In this document: in pieces, positions 1 to 9,432 of the stretch | How the letters are laid out: each line of letters opens with the position of its first letter | Numbering within the stretch: position 1 is the first letter of the stretch | Assembly (NCBI GenBank): GCA_023228725.1 | Contig: JALOAQ010000008.1 | Coordinates: forward strand, 1-41,627 | Direction of reading: 5' to 3' | Length of the DNA: 41,627 nt | From: Bacteroidales bacterium | GTDB lineage: Bacteria > Bacteroidota > Bacteroidia > Bacteroidales > ML635J-15 | Notes under the pieces: model-generated | The model's input: only the letters and a program-made list of their open reading frames with translations | Told to the model about the DNA's origin: nothing | Databases searched by the model: none | Program-made: the position numbers and the translations under genes

Positions 1-3000
1 CTAACATGTACAAAATGTCTGGAGAATTATTACCTGCAGTTTTTCATGTAAGTGCAAGGAGTTTAGCAGCACAGGCTCTTTCAATTTTTGGAGACCATAG
101 TGATGTTATGAGTACTAGACAAACTGGTTTTGCAATGTTAGCAACAGGTTCTGTACAACAAATTATGGACTTAGCCCCTATTGCTCACTTAGCAGCAATT
201 AAGTCAAGAGTTCCTTTTATGCACTTTTTTGATGGCTTTAGAACTTCTCACGAAATTCAAAAAATTGAATATTTCGACAATGAAGAATTGGCTGCTCTAC
301 TTGATTGGGAAGCTTTAGATAGCTTTAGAAAATCTGCACTAAATCCAGAAAACCCAGTAACTAAAGGTACTGCTCAAAATCCTGATATTTATTTCCAGTC
401 TCGCGAAGCTGCAAATAAATTTTATACAAATATTCCTGACTTAGTAGAGGAATATATGCAAAAAATTACAGAATTAACAGGCAGAACATATCATCCTTTT
501 ACCTATCATGGTGCTTCTGATGCAGAAAATATTATTGTAGCAATGGGATCGATTACTGATGTTCTTATTGAAACTGTAGATTATCTTAACGATTTAGGTC
601 AAAAAGTTGGGCTTATTTCTGTTCATTTATACAGACCATTTTCTGAAAAATATTTCATGAATGTTTTACCAAAATCTGTAAAAAGAATTGCAGTATTAGA
701 CAGAACTAAAGAAATTGGTGCTAATGGAGAACCTTTATTCTTAGATATTAAAGAAATATTCTATAATAAAGAAAATAGACCAATGATTATTGGTGGTAGA
801 TATGGTCTTTCTTCAAAAGATACTACGCCTTCAATGATGATTTCTGTTTTTGAAAATTTAGCTTCAGCTAATCCAAAAGATAAATTTACAGTTGGAATCG
901 TTGACGATGTAACAAACTTATCTTTACCATTAAAAGAGAACATTTCTATTCTTTGTAAAGGTACTTTCGAGGGCAAATTTTATGGTTTAGGTTCAGACGG
1001 TACTGTTGGTGCTAACAAAAATTCAATTAAGATTATTGGTGATAGCACAGACAAATATTGTCAAGCATATTTTGCTTATGATTCTAAAAAGTCCGGTGGA
1101 TTTACAGCTTCACACTTACGTTTTGGGGACAAACAAATCAGAGCTCCTTATTTGGTAACTACTCCTGATTTTGTTGCATGTCACGTACCTAAGTATGTTG
1201 AGCTTTATGATGTTTTAGACGGCATTAAGCCAAATGGTAGTTTTTTATTAAACTCTCTTCATGACGTAGAAGAAACTAAAAAGAATCTTCCTGATCATAT
1301 GAAAAAAGTTTTAGCAGAAAAAAATATCAAATTTTATATCATAAATGCTACTCAAATTGCTGAAGAAATTGGTTTAGGAAATAGAACAAATACTATTTTA
1401 CAATCAGCATTCTTTAAAATTGCCAATGTAATTCCTTATGAAAAGGCAGTTGAGCAAATGAAGAAAATGATTGACATTTCTTATGGTTTAAAAGGCGACA
1501 AAATTGTAGAAATGAACTATAAGGCTGTTGATGCCGGAGAAGGAGTTATTCAAGTTGAGGTTCCTGCTGAATGGGCTAAAATAGAAACTAAAGGTTTTGT
1601 ATTCAAAAGAGATAGAGAAGTTCCTGAATTTGTTTCTGAAATTGCAGATATTATCAATTCTCAAAAAGGAGATACTTTGCCTGTTTCAACATTTAATGGT
1701 CGTGAAAATGGTTGTTTTCCTAGTGGCTTAACAAAATATGAAAAACGTGGTGTAGCGGTTAATGTTCCCGAATGGATTGCAGAAAACTGCATACAATGTA
1801 ACCAATGTGCTTATGTTTGTCCACACGCAGCAATTCGTCCTTTCTTATTAACTGATGAAGAAGTAAGCAAAGCTCCAGCTGGTACAAAAACTATACAAGG
1901 AATTGGTGGAACAAAAGAATACAAATTCAAAATTCAAGTTTCTGTTTTAGACTGTACAGGTTGTGGAAACTGTGCTGATATTTGTCCTGCTAAGACCAAA
2001 GCTTTAGAAATGAAACCGCTTGAAACTCAAATGGATGAAGTTGATCGCTGGTATTATATGGATGAAGTTGTTGGCTACAAAGAAGATGTTGTCGATAAAT
2101 TCAGAACTTTCAAAAACTCACAATTTGCCCAACCATTATTTGAGTTCTCGGGAGCTTGTGCAGGTTGTGGAGAAACTCCATATATTAAATTAATCACTCA
2201 ATTATTTGGTGAAAGAATGATAGTTGCAAATGCTACTGGTTGTTCATCAATTTATGGTGGTTCTGCACCTTCAACTCCATATTGCAAAAACTACAAATCT
2301 GGCAGAGGTCCAGCTTGGGCTAATTCTTTATTTGAAGACAATGCAGAATATGGGTTTGGTATGGCATCGGCAGTAGAAAAAATGAGAGAAAAAATCTCAA
2401 TGCTTCTTAACGAGGCTAAGTGGACAGGAGAAGCCGCAGAAGCTGCTAAAGAATGGTTAGAAACTATGGATAATGCAGAAGTGTCAGAAAAAGCATCTGC
2501 AAGATTAGTTGCTGCAATTGAAAAATTAGATGACCCAATTGCTAAAGAAGTTTTAAATAAAAAACAATATCTTGTTAAAAAATCTGTATGGATATTTGGT
2601 GGTGATGGATGGGCATATGATATTGGATTTGGTGGTTTAGATCATGTTATTGCTTCTGGTAAAGATGTTAATATTTTAGTAATGGATACCGAAGTTTACT
2701 CAAATACTGGTGGACAAGCTTCTAAAGCAACTCCAGCTGCAGCAATAGCTAAATTTGCAGCTTCGGGAATGAAAACTCGTAAAAAAGACCTTGGAGCAAT
2801 GGCCATGACTTATGGTTATGTTTATGTTGCACAAGTTGCAATAGGTGCGAGCAATAATCAATACTATAGAGCAATTAAAGAAGCAGAAGCATATCCTGGT
2901 CCATCTCTAATTATTGCATATGCACCATGTATTAATCATGGATTAAAAGCAGGAATGGGAAAAACTCAAGAAGAAGAAAAACGTGCTGTTGAATGTGGTT

Positions 3001-3233
3001 ACTGGGCTAACTGGAGATTCAACCCAATGCTTGAAGCTGAAGGTAAAAATCCATTTGAATTAGACAGTAAAGAACCAGATTGGTCGAAATTCCAAGAATT
3101 CCTTGATGGCGAAGTTCGCTATAATTCATTAAAACAATTATTCCCAGAAACAGCAGAAGCTTTGTTGCAAGAAGCTGAAAGAAATGCAAAATGGAGATAT
3201 AATTACTACAAACGCTTAGCCGGTAAAGAATAA
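1..3233 (+). CDS. nifJ: Pyruvate:ferredoxin (flavodoxin) oxidoreductase, 5'-truncated
   Basis: Oxidatively decarboxylates pyruvate to acetyl-CoA and CO2, passing electrons to ferredoxin or flavodoxin in the cytoplasm. The frame is open to the left edge and 1075 residues from the first Met are visible; the family is usually about 1170-1200, so roughly 100 N-terminal residues lie outside the window. Counting from the Met at position 6: the transketolase-like and CoA-binding regions fill the first ~530 residues; a two-cluster ferredoxin domain follows with CIQCNQCAYVCP near residue 594 and CTGCGNCADICP near 650; the proximal-cluster motif CAGCGETPY is near 718; the thiamine diphosphate region GDGWAYDIGFGG is near 870 with NTGGQASKATP after it; and APCINHG lies near the C-terminus. 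All expected cofactor residues seem present, so it looks functional. A strong hairpin terminator follows directly. It marks an anaerobic metabolism and could feed a hydrogenase matured by the hyp genes downstream. Confidence 0.97.
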   Translation, partial: NMYKMSGELLPAVFHVSARSLAAQALSIFGDHSDVMSTRQTGFAMLATGSVQQIMDLAPIAHLAAIKSRVPFMHFFDGFRTSHEIQKIEYFDNEELAALLDWEALDSFRKSALNPENPVTKGTAQNPDIYFQSREAANKFYTNIPDLVEEYMQKITELTGRTYHPFTYHGASDAENIIVAMGSITDVLIETVDYLNDLGQKVGLISVHLYRPFSEKYFMNVLPKSVKRIAVLDRTKEIGANGEPLFLDIKEIFYNKENRPMIIGGRYGLSSKDTTPSMMISVFENLASANPKDKFTVGIVDDVTNLSLPLKENISILCKGTFEGKFYGLGSDGTVGANKNSIKIIGDSTDKYCQAYFAYDSKKSGGFTASHLRFGDKQIRAPYLVTTPDFVACHVPKYVELYDVLDGIKPNGSFLLNSLHDVEETKKNLPDHMKKVLAEKNIKFYIINATQIAEEIGLGNRTNTILQSAFFKIANVIPYEKAVEQMKKMIDISYGLKGDKIVEMNYKAVDAGEGVIQVEVPAEWAKIETKGFVFKRDREVPEFVSEIADIINSQKGDTLPVSTFNGRENGCFPSGLTKYEKRGVAVNVPEWIAENCIQCNQCAYVCPHAAIRPFLLTDEEVSKAPAGTKTIQGIGGTKEYKFKIQVSVLDCTGCGNCADICPAKTKALEMKPLETQMDEVDRWYYMDEVVGYKEDVVDKFRTFKNSQFAQPLFEFSGACAGCGETPYIKLITQLFGERMIVANATGCSSIYGGSAPSTPYCKNYKSGRGPAWANSLFEDNAEYGFGMASAVEKMREKISMLLNEAKWTGEAAEAAKEWLETMDNAEVSEKASARLVAAIEKLDDPIAKEVLNKKQYLVKKSVWIFGGDGWAYDIGFGGLDHVIASGKDVNILVMDTEVYSNTGGQASKATPAAAIAKFAASGMKTRKKDLGAMAMTYGYVYVAQVAIGASNNQYYRAIKEAEAYPGPSLIIAYAPCINHGLKAGMGKTQEEEKRAVECGYWANWRFNPMLEAEGKNPFELDSKEPDWSKFQEFLDGEVRYNSLKQLFPETAEALLQEAERNAKWRYNYYKRLAGKE

Positions 3234-3252
3234 GCAAAATAATAAATAAATA

Positions 3253-3286
3253 AAAATGGCTACTTTTTAGAGTAGCCATTTTTTTT
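3253..3286 (+). terminator. Rho-independent terminator after nifJ
   Basis: A 12-bp perfect stem (AAAATGGCTACT paired with AGTAGCCATTTT) with a 6-base loop TTTTAG is followed by a run of T. It lies 19 bases after the nifJ stop codon, where a terminator is expected. Confidence 0.9.
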
Positions 3287-3364
3287 GCTTAAACTTAAAA
3301 CAGACAAAAAACAATTACTAAAATTATTTGTTATGCGATAAAATTAATTAAACTTTTAATAATA

Positions 3365-4501
3365 ATGGATTTAAAAAACACTGAAATTGCTTATGCATAC
3401 AAGACTAAGAAAGAATTAAAATCAGCTCTTTTCGTTTATAGGATAATTACCAAACCTTTTTTAGTGAAATTAGGAAAGATTTTTTTGAATATTGCTTTAT
3501 TTTTGCGTATTCCTATAAAACCTTTTACTAATTTCATGTTTAAACAATTTTGTGGTGGAGAAAGTATTGAAAATATTTTAGAAATTTCAAAACCTGTATT
3601 AAAATATAAAGTAAAAGTAATTCCTGACTACTCAATTGAAGGAGCTTCAAAGGATGAAAATTTTAAAATTTTAATCAGAGAAGTTAAAAAAGTTATTGAT
3701 ATTTCAGCCAAAGATAAAAATATTCCTTTTGCTGTTTTTAAACCTACTGGCTTAATTAATCCAAGCTATTTAAAACAAGAAATTCCTGCAGATCACCCCG
3801 AGCTTATTGCTTATAAAGAAAGGATGAAAGAGATTTTTGATTATGCTCAATCTAAAAACGTAAAAGTTTTGGTTGATGCCGAAGACTATTGGTATCAGGA
3901 TAGAATTGATGAAATTTTATTAGATTTTATGAAAATATATAATCGTAATAATGTATTAATTTTCACAACTTTCCAAATGTATAGGCATGATAGACTTGAT
4001 TATTTGAAATTTATTACAGAAATGGCAATTCGTGAAGGCTTTAAAATTGGAATTAAATATGTTCGCGGTGCTTATTTAGAAAAAGAAAGAAAAAGAGCCG
4101 TTGATGGTGGCTACCCAGATCCTATTAATCCAACAAAAGAAAAAACAGATAAAGATTTTGATGACGCAATAACGTATTCAGTTGAAAATATAAATACAAT
4201 AGAAGTTTTTTGTGGAACACATAACGAGGAGTCGGTTGTGCATCTAGTTAATTTAATGGAAAAACACGGCTTAGAAAAAAATGATTCAAGAATTTGGTTT
4301 TCTCAACTTTACGGAATGCGTGATAATTTATCTTTTAATCTGGCAGACAATTCTTATAATGTTGCAAAATATTTACCTTATGGTCCTATAAAAGAAGTTA
4401 TGCCTTACCTAGTTAGGCGTGCTGAAGAAAACTCTTCCATGGGTTCTCAAGCAGGAGAAGAAATTACAATGCTGAAACAAGCTTTAAAACAAAGAAAATA
4501 A
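3365..4501 (+). CDS. Proline dehydrogenase family protein
   Basis: Probably the FAD-dependent proline dehydrogenase that oxidises L-proline to pyrroline-5-carboxylate and passes electrons to the quinone pool. The 378-residue product is the monofunctional form, with no aldehyde dehydrogenase half. Family signatures visible: FKPTGL near residue 124, DAEDYWYQDRIDEI near 170, GIKYVRGAYLEKERKRA near 235, CGTHNEESV near 280, and the C-terminal block FSQLYGMRDNLSF with YLPYGPIKEVMPYLVRRAEE near 315-355; the arginine pair near the end is a typical substrate-carboxylate site. Residues 1-60 are basic and hydrophobic in places, which fits peripheral membrane association. It is transcribed alone after the nifJ terminator and converges with priA, whose stop codon is only 5 bases away. 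The companion P5C dehydrogenase is not in the window. Confidence 0.9.
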   Translation: MDLKNTEIAYAYKTKKELKSALFVYRIITKPFLVKLGKIFLNIALFLRIPIKPFTNFMFKQFCGGESIENILEISKPVLKYKVKVIPDYSIEGASKDENFKILIREVKKVIDISAKDKNIPFAVFKPTGLINPSYLKQEIPADHPELIAYKERMKEIFDYAQSKNVKVLVDAEDYWYQDRIDEILLDFMKIYNRNNVLIFTTFQMYRHDRLDYLKFITEMAIREGFKIGIKYVRGAYLEKERKRAVDGGYPDPINPTKEKTDKDFDDAITYSVENINTIEVFCGTHNEESVVHLVNLMEKHGLEKNDSRIWFSQLYGMRDNLSFNLADNSYNVAKYLPYGPIKEVMPYLVRRAEENSSMGSQAGEEITMLKQALKQRK

Positions 4502-4506
4502 AAACT

Positions 4507-6957
4507 TTATGGATCAACGTCTATTTCAAATCTTACACTTGAAAAAATAGTTTCTTCTTTAATTTTTAAAATTCTATCTTTTATAAATTTTCGGATTTGT
4601 TGACCGGAAATATTTTTTTCAAATCTAATATGTATATTTAGAATAAAATAATTGCTAATTTTATTTATCAGAGGCTCTTCTGGTCCTTTTACCCTAGTTC
4701 CAAGTTTTGTTCTTAACATCATAGCAAAAACATCAGCCGTTCTATGTAACTTAGCTCTTTCCTTATGTTTTAGTTTAATTATTATATAATTTGAAAATGG
4801 CGGATAGTTAAACAGCTCTCTTTCAAGCAATTGGGAATTAAACATAGAAAGATAATCTTCATTTTTCACATATTGTATTATAGGATTTTGGATATCATAA
4901 GTTTGAATTATAACTTTTCCTCGTTTTTCTCTCCTTCCTGCTCTACCACTAACTTGTGTTAATAATTGAAAAGCTCTTTCATAAGCTCTAAACTCGGGAT
5001 AGTTTAATAAATTATCTGCATTAAGGACTCCGACTAAGGCAAGTTTTTCAAAATCTAAGCCTTTAGTAATCATTTGAGTACCTACTAATATATCGAATTT
5101 ATGATCTTCAAAATCTTGAATTATTTTACTAAATTTATTTCTTGTACTTGCAGTATCATAATCCAAACGTGAAATTCTGGCTTGTGGAAAAAATTTACTG
5201 ACTTCATCCTCTATTTTTTCGGTTCCCAAACCTTTATGGCTAAGCTTATCACTTCCACAAGTTTCGCATTTATTTACAATTTCGTACATTTCACCACAAT
5301 AATGGCAAATTAACTTATTTTTAAATTTATGATAAGTCAAACTTACATTACAACTTTTGCAATGAGGCACCCAACCACAATCTTTACACTCTGTAATTGA
5401 TGTATAACCACGTCTATTTTGAAATAAAATAACTTGTTGTTTTTTCTCTAATGTATTTTTAATTTCATTTATTAAAATAGGATGAAAATGCCCCGAATTA
5501 ATCTTTCTTTTATAAGCATCTTTCATATCTGCAAGAACAATTTCCGGCATTTCTACATTTCCATATCTTTGATTTAAGGTTGTGAGTAAATATTTTGAAT
5601 TAATCGCATTATTATAAGATTCAATTGCTGGTGTTGCAGAACCTAATACAATTTCAGCTTTATGAATTTTTGATAACACAACAGCTACATCTCTAGCCGA
5701 ATATCTTGGGTCTGGGTCTTGTTGTTTAAAACTATTTTCATGCTCCTCATCAACAATTATTAAACCTAAATCTGAAAATGGAAGCAAAACAGCAGATCTA
5801 ACTCCTAGAACAATTTGCAAGTCTTTTTTTAGTAATTTCAAATAAATTTCAGAACGTGTAGCAAGTGTATATTTACTATGAAAAACTCCAATTTTATTTC
5901 CAAAATAATAACTTAAGCGATTAATCATTTGAGTGGTTAAAGCTATTTCGGGCAATAAGTACAAAACTTGTTTTCCTGTTTTTAATACTTCCTTTATCAA
6001 GTTTATATAAATTTCAGTTTTTCCTGAAGAAGTTACGCCATGCAATAAAACAGGCTTTAAATTTCCAAAATTATTTTTAATTTGATTATAAACTTGGTTT
6101 TGAGCCTCGGATAGTATTAATTCGTTCTCATTTTCAGCATTTTGACTCTCAATTCTAGTTTCTTCTTTTTTCACAATCTCAAGCAATCCTTTACTCACAA
6201 GTGTTTGAATAGTTGTTCTTGAAACATTTAATTCTTTTATTAATAATTTTTCAGAATATTCTATGCAATCAATATTTTCTAATATAGACTTATCATTAAA
6301 AAACTGCAATACTTCTTTTTGCTTATTGTTTCTTTTTAAAATTTTATCAAACTCTTCAAGCTTATCATGCTCTAAATCTAGCTTAAAAATTAAAAAATTT
6401 TGATATTTTGCTTTATATACATTTACAATTTCTTGGGAAGTATTCAGATATCCTTTTTCTTCTAAATTTTCTATATATTTTAATGGATTTTTTAAATTTA
6501 CAGCTTTTGCAATATCAGAGACACTAGCTTTTCGTTTATTTTTAAGATAATCAAGAATATTTATCTCCATTTTTTTTGGCAAATAGTTAGAAACTACATT
6601 TTCATTAAACCAAAGCTTAGTTTCGCTTGATGGCAACAATTTTGACGGAATTGCAGCAGTTAAAGTTTCACCTTTTGTACAACAATAATAATCTGAAATC
6701 CAGTTTAATAATTCTGTTTGTTTTTCACTTAAAATAGGATATTCATCTTTAACTGCAAGAATTTCTTTACAATTATAAATGGGTTTTTCTGAATGAATTT
6801 TTGTAACGATTCCTGTATATATTTTTCTTTTCCCCAACTCCACAATTACTCTTGCCCCAATTTTTACAGAATTTTCCAACTTTTCGGGTAAAATATAAGT
6901 AAGGGTATTTTCAATAGCTAAGGGCAATAAAACTTCAACAAACACAGATTTTGGCAT
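4507..6957 (-). CDS. priA: Primosomal replication restart helicase PriA (N')
   Basis: PriA binds stalled or repaired replication forks and starts reloading of the replicative helicase. The 816-residue product has the full layout: an N-terminal fork-DNA-binding domain (about residues 1-110), a winged-helix-like middle, a Walker A motif GVTSSGKTE near residue 307, a DEEH helicase box near 400, and a cysteine-rich zinc insert at about 520-565 with four CxxC-type pairs (CKDCG, CKSC, CHYCG, CETCG). Helicase motifs QMITKGLDF and QVSGRAGR follow. The start ATG lies 6 bases from the stop of pfkA upstream on the same strand, so the two are probably co-transcribed. The pairing with a glycolytic gene looks like simple operon packing. 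The gene converges with the proline dehydrogenase gene. Confidence 0.97.
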   Translation of the reverse strand: MPKSVFVEVLLPLAIENTLTYILPEKLENSVKIGARVIVELGKRKIYTGIVTKIHSEKPIYNCKEILAVKDEYPILSEKQTELLNWISDYYCCTKGETLTAAIPSKLLPSSETKLWFNENVVSNYLPKKMEINILDYLKNKRKASVSDIAKAVNLKNPLKYIENLEEKGYLNTSQEIVNVYKAKYQNFLIFKLDLEHDKLEEFDKILKRNNKQKEVLQFFNDKSILENIDCIEYSEKLLIKELNVSRTTIQTLVSKGLLEIVKKEETRIESQNAENENELILSEAQNQVYNQIKNNFGNLKPVLLHGVTSSGKTEIYINLIKEVLKTGKQVLYLLPEIALTTQMINRLSYYFGNKIGVFHSKYTLATRSEIYLKLLKKDLQIVLGVRSAVLLPFSDLGLIIVDEEHENSFKQQDPDPRYSARDVAVVLSKIHKAEIVLGSATPAIESYNNAINSKYLLTTLNQRYGNVEMPEIVLADMKDAYKRKINSGHFHPILINEIKNTLEKKQQVILFQNRRGYTSITECKDCGWVPHCKSCNVSLTYHKFKNKLICHYCGEMYEIVNKCETCGSDKLSHKGLGTEKIEDEVSKFFPQARISRLDYDTASTRNKFSKIIQDFEDHKFDILVGTQMITKGLDFEKLALVGVLNADNLLNYPEFRAYERAFQLLTQVSGRAGRREKRGKVIIQTYDIQNPIIQYVKNEDYLSMFNSQLLERELFNYPPFSNYIIIKLKHKERAKLHRTADVFAMMLRTKLGTRVKGPEEPLINKISNYFILNIHIRFEKNISGQQIRKFIKDRILKIKEETIFSSVRFEIDVDP

Positions 6958-6963
6958 TAATAT

Positions 6964-7944
6964 TTAAGCATTAAGGATATCAACAATATCAAGCATTCTT
7001 TGGTCAATAGTTTTATGATGTTTAGTAGTTTTATTAAAGGGAACGTGAACCACTTCTCGATTAATCATTCCAATCATAATACTTCTTTGGTCGTCAATTA
7101 ATGCTTCTACAGCTGCAACTCCAAGCCTACTTGCTAAATATCTATCATAAGCTGAAGGTGAGCCACCTCTTTGAATATGTCCTAATACAGTAACTTTTAG
7201 TTCATATTCGCCTCCAAACTTTTCCATTTTTTCTTTAATTTCAAAAGCACCTCCCTCTTCATCTCCTTCAGCCACTAGGATAATGCTTGATGTCTTTTTT
7301 GTTTCAATATATTTTGTAAGTTTTTGGTGCAAAGCTTGTAAATCGCTTGGTGTTTCGGGAATTAAAATATCTTCGGCACCACATGCAATACCAGCTCTAA
7401 GTGCAATAAATCCAGCATCACGCCCCATCACTTCAATAAGAAAAACTCTTTCATGCGAAGCTGCCGTATCTCTAATTTTATCAACAGCTTCAATTACGGT
7501 ATTCAAGGCAGTGTCGTAACCAATAGTCATATCTGTTCCATAAAGATCATTGTCTATAGTACCAGGAATTCCCACTGTTGGAAAATTAAATTCTTCAGTA
7601 AAAATTCTTGCTCCTTTAAAAGTACCATCTCCACCAATAACCACAAGGGCATCAATTTCATTTTCGATTAAATTATTATATGCAACTTTTCTTCCTTCGG
7701 CCGTGGTAAATGATTTACTACGAGCGGTTTTTAAAATAGTTCCACCAAGCTGAATTATACTTGAAACACTTTTTGAAAACATTGGAATAAAATCCCCATT
7801 AACCAGGCCTTCATAACCTCTCATAACGCCAACAACCTTAATATCTTCTTTAATTGCACGCCTAACGACAGCTCTAATTGCAGCATTCATACCCGGCGCA
7901 TCGCCACCAGAGGTTAAAATAGCTATTTTTTTAATAATTGCCAT
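6964..7944 (-). CDS. pfkA: ATP-dependent 6-phosphofructokinase
   Basis: Phosphorylates fructose 6-phosphate to fructose 1,6-bisphosphate with ATP, a committed step of glycolysis. The 326-residue length is typical for bacterial PfkA. Motifs: an ATP-binding start ILTSGGDAPGMNAAIRA, GGDGTF with glycine at the position that allows ATP, catalytic PGTIDND, MGRDAGFIA, and GHIQRGGSPSAYDR near residue 255. The two glycines (GGDG and PGTIDND) are the known indicators of ATP rather than pyrophosphate use. It is first in a minus-strand pair with priA and is divergent from a second phosphofructokinase with the opposite donor signature. No operator was recognised in the 178-base divergent gap. Confidence 0.96.
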   Translation of the reverse strand: MAIIKKIAILTSGGDAPGMNAAIRAVVRRAIKEDIKVVGVMRGYEGLVNGDFIPMFSKSVSSIIQLGGTILKTARSKSFTTAEGRKVAYNNLIENEIDALVVIGGDGTFKGARIFTEEFNFPTVGIPGTIDNDLYGTDMTIGYDTALNTVIEAVDKIRDTAASHERVFLIEVMGRDAGFIALRAGIACGAEDILIPETPSDLQALHQKLTKYIETKKTSSIILVAEGDEEGGAFEIKEKMEKFGGEYELKVTVLGHIQRGGSPSAYDRYLASRLGVAAVEALIDDQRSIMIGMINREVVHVPFNKTTKHHKTIDQRMLDIVDILNA

Positions 7945-8077
7945 ATTTTAAATTCAAATTTTCTGCTAAAATAATGTAAAATAATAATATTATTCTATGC
8001 TTTTATAAAATTGTTAATAAATAGAAACGCTCAATGTAAATTTATTTTAAATCATTTTTAAATATTATAATTTTTAC

Positions 8078-8085
8078 TAAATTTG
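8078..8085 (+). promoter_or_regulatory. Bacteroidota-type -7 element upstream of the PPi-phosphofructokinase
   Basis: TAAATTTG matches the TAnnTTTG -7 consensus of Bacteroidota and lies 37 bases before the ATG. No convincing -33 TTG is present at the expected spacing, so this rests on the single element and position. Confidence 0.4.
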
Positions 8086-8122
8086 CAAGTCTAAAAAAAA
8101 ACACTTATTTTATTAAACAAAC

Positions 8123-9424
8123 ATGGAAAAAAAATCAAATTTTAAAACAGCAAAACAAAAATATATTGAGATTTCTTATAAAAATGCTGGAAAATACAAG
8201 TATAATATGGGTGATTCTGTTGCCGTAATTTTTTCAGGCGGTCCTGCTTCAGGTGCAAATTCAGTAATTTCTTCGTTAGCTTTAAATTTTATAAATGCAG
8301 GAATTCCGATTTATGGAATTTTAAAAGGTTTTGAAAACATTGAAAATTTTGGAAAAGAGGATTTAAAAACATTAGAAAAAGACCTACACTATATTGTTTT
8401 AGGTCGTGAAGTTGCCGGAATTAGAGGCAATGCAGGGGTTATTTTAAAAACTAGCAGAGCAAACCCCGGAAAAGACATTAAAAAAGTTGAAGATATTGAA
8501 GATGCAAAGAAAAACATCAAATTAAACAATATTATAAAAGCTTTTGAGTCTTTGAACGTAAAAGCAGCTATTACCATTGGCGGAGACGACACTTTAAAGC
8601 TTGCAAACTTTTTACATTTAATGGGTTTTCCAACTATTCACGTACCAAAAACCATTGATAACGACTATTTTGGAATACCTTGGACTTTTGGTTATTGGTC
8701 GGCTGTAGAAACCGCCAAAGATGCGCTTATTAATTTCAGAGAAGATGCTAGAAGTACAGATTCTTATTTTATAATTGAATTAATGGGTAGAAAAACCGGT
8801 TGGATAACTTATGCTGCCGGGATTTCGGCTCAAGCAACCATGATGTTAGCAGTAGAAGATTTTATTGACCAAAAATATATTGACATAAATCAACTTGCAA
8901 ATAAAATTGTTGACCAAATCATTGCTAGAGAAGAAGAGAACAGAAACTATGGTGTAATTTGCGTTGCCGAAGGATTAGTTGATAAATTACCCGATGAAAA
9001 AGTTACAAAAGAAAAAGATAAACACGGAAATATTTATTACGGACTTACAGAAGTTTGTAAATTAATTGCAGACGCAACTAAAAAAGAATATAATAAAAGA
9101 ACCGGAAAAAACAAGAAAATTATCCCTCGTCAAATTGGTTACGAAACTCGTTGCGTTAGGACTTCGGCTTTTGACACAACTTTAGGCAGTATGTTAGGCT
9201 ATGGAGCTTATAAATTATTTGAAGAAAATAAGTTTGGAAATATGGTTAGTGTTGAAGATAATTTCGACATCAAACCAATTCCATTTAGCGAATTAATCGA
9301 TCCAGAAACTTTATTAACAAAAATTAGAACTGTAAACCCAAATAAAGATTTTTTCAAACTTAAAGAATCTTTGTCTTATCATGCAGGTCAAAAGAATTTT
9401 GAAAATGGCAATGATGACTTTTAA
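8123..9424 (+). CDS. Phosphofructokinase of the pyrophosphate-dependent type
   Basis: Likely a diphosphate:fructose-6-phosphate 1-phosphotransferase, which catalyses the reversible PPi-driven counterpart of the PfkA reaction. In 433 residues it carries FSGGPASGANSVI near residue 35, IGGDDTLKLANF near 152, VPKTIDNDYFGIPWTFGY near 173, and the substrate block ELMGRKTGWITYAAG near 220. Asp in GGDD and Lys in PKTIDND replace the two glycines of ATP enzymes; these substitutions are the established markers of pyrophosphate use, so donor choice is inferred from sequence with good support. It begins 178 bases from the divergent pfkA, and a nitroreductase gene follows after 8 bases. Having both donor types back to back suggests flexible or reversible glycolytic flux. 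Confidence 0.9.
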   Translation: MEKKSNFKTAKQKYIEISYKNAGKYKYNMGDSVAVIFSGGPASGANSVISSLALNFINAGIPIYGILKGFENIENFGKEDLKTLEKDLHYIVLGREVAGIRGNAGVILKTSRANPGKDIKKVEDIEDAKKNIKLNNIIKAFESLNVKAAITIGGDDTLKLANFLHLMGFPTIHVPKTIDNDYFGIPWTFGYWSAVETAKDALINFREDARSTDSYFIIELMGRKTGWITYAAGISAQATMMLAVEDFIDQKYIDINQLANKIVDQIIAREEENRNYGVICVAEGLVDKLPDEKVTKEKDKHGNIYYGLTEVCKLIADATKKEYNKRTGKNKKIIPRQIGYETRCVRTSAFDTTLGSMLGYGAYKLFEENKFGNMVSVEDNFDIKPIPFSELIDPETLLTKIRTVNPNKDFFKLKESLSYHAGQKNFENGNDDF

Positions 9425-9432
9425 TATATTTT

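Noticed and set aside
7283..7753. Plus-strand open frames inside pfkA, and similar antisense frames inside nifJ, hypE, the C25 peptidase and gld genes.
   Set aside because: They are shadows of strongly supported genes on the other strand with no family features of their own.
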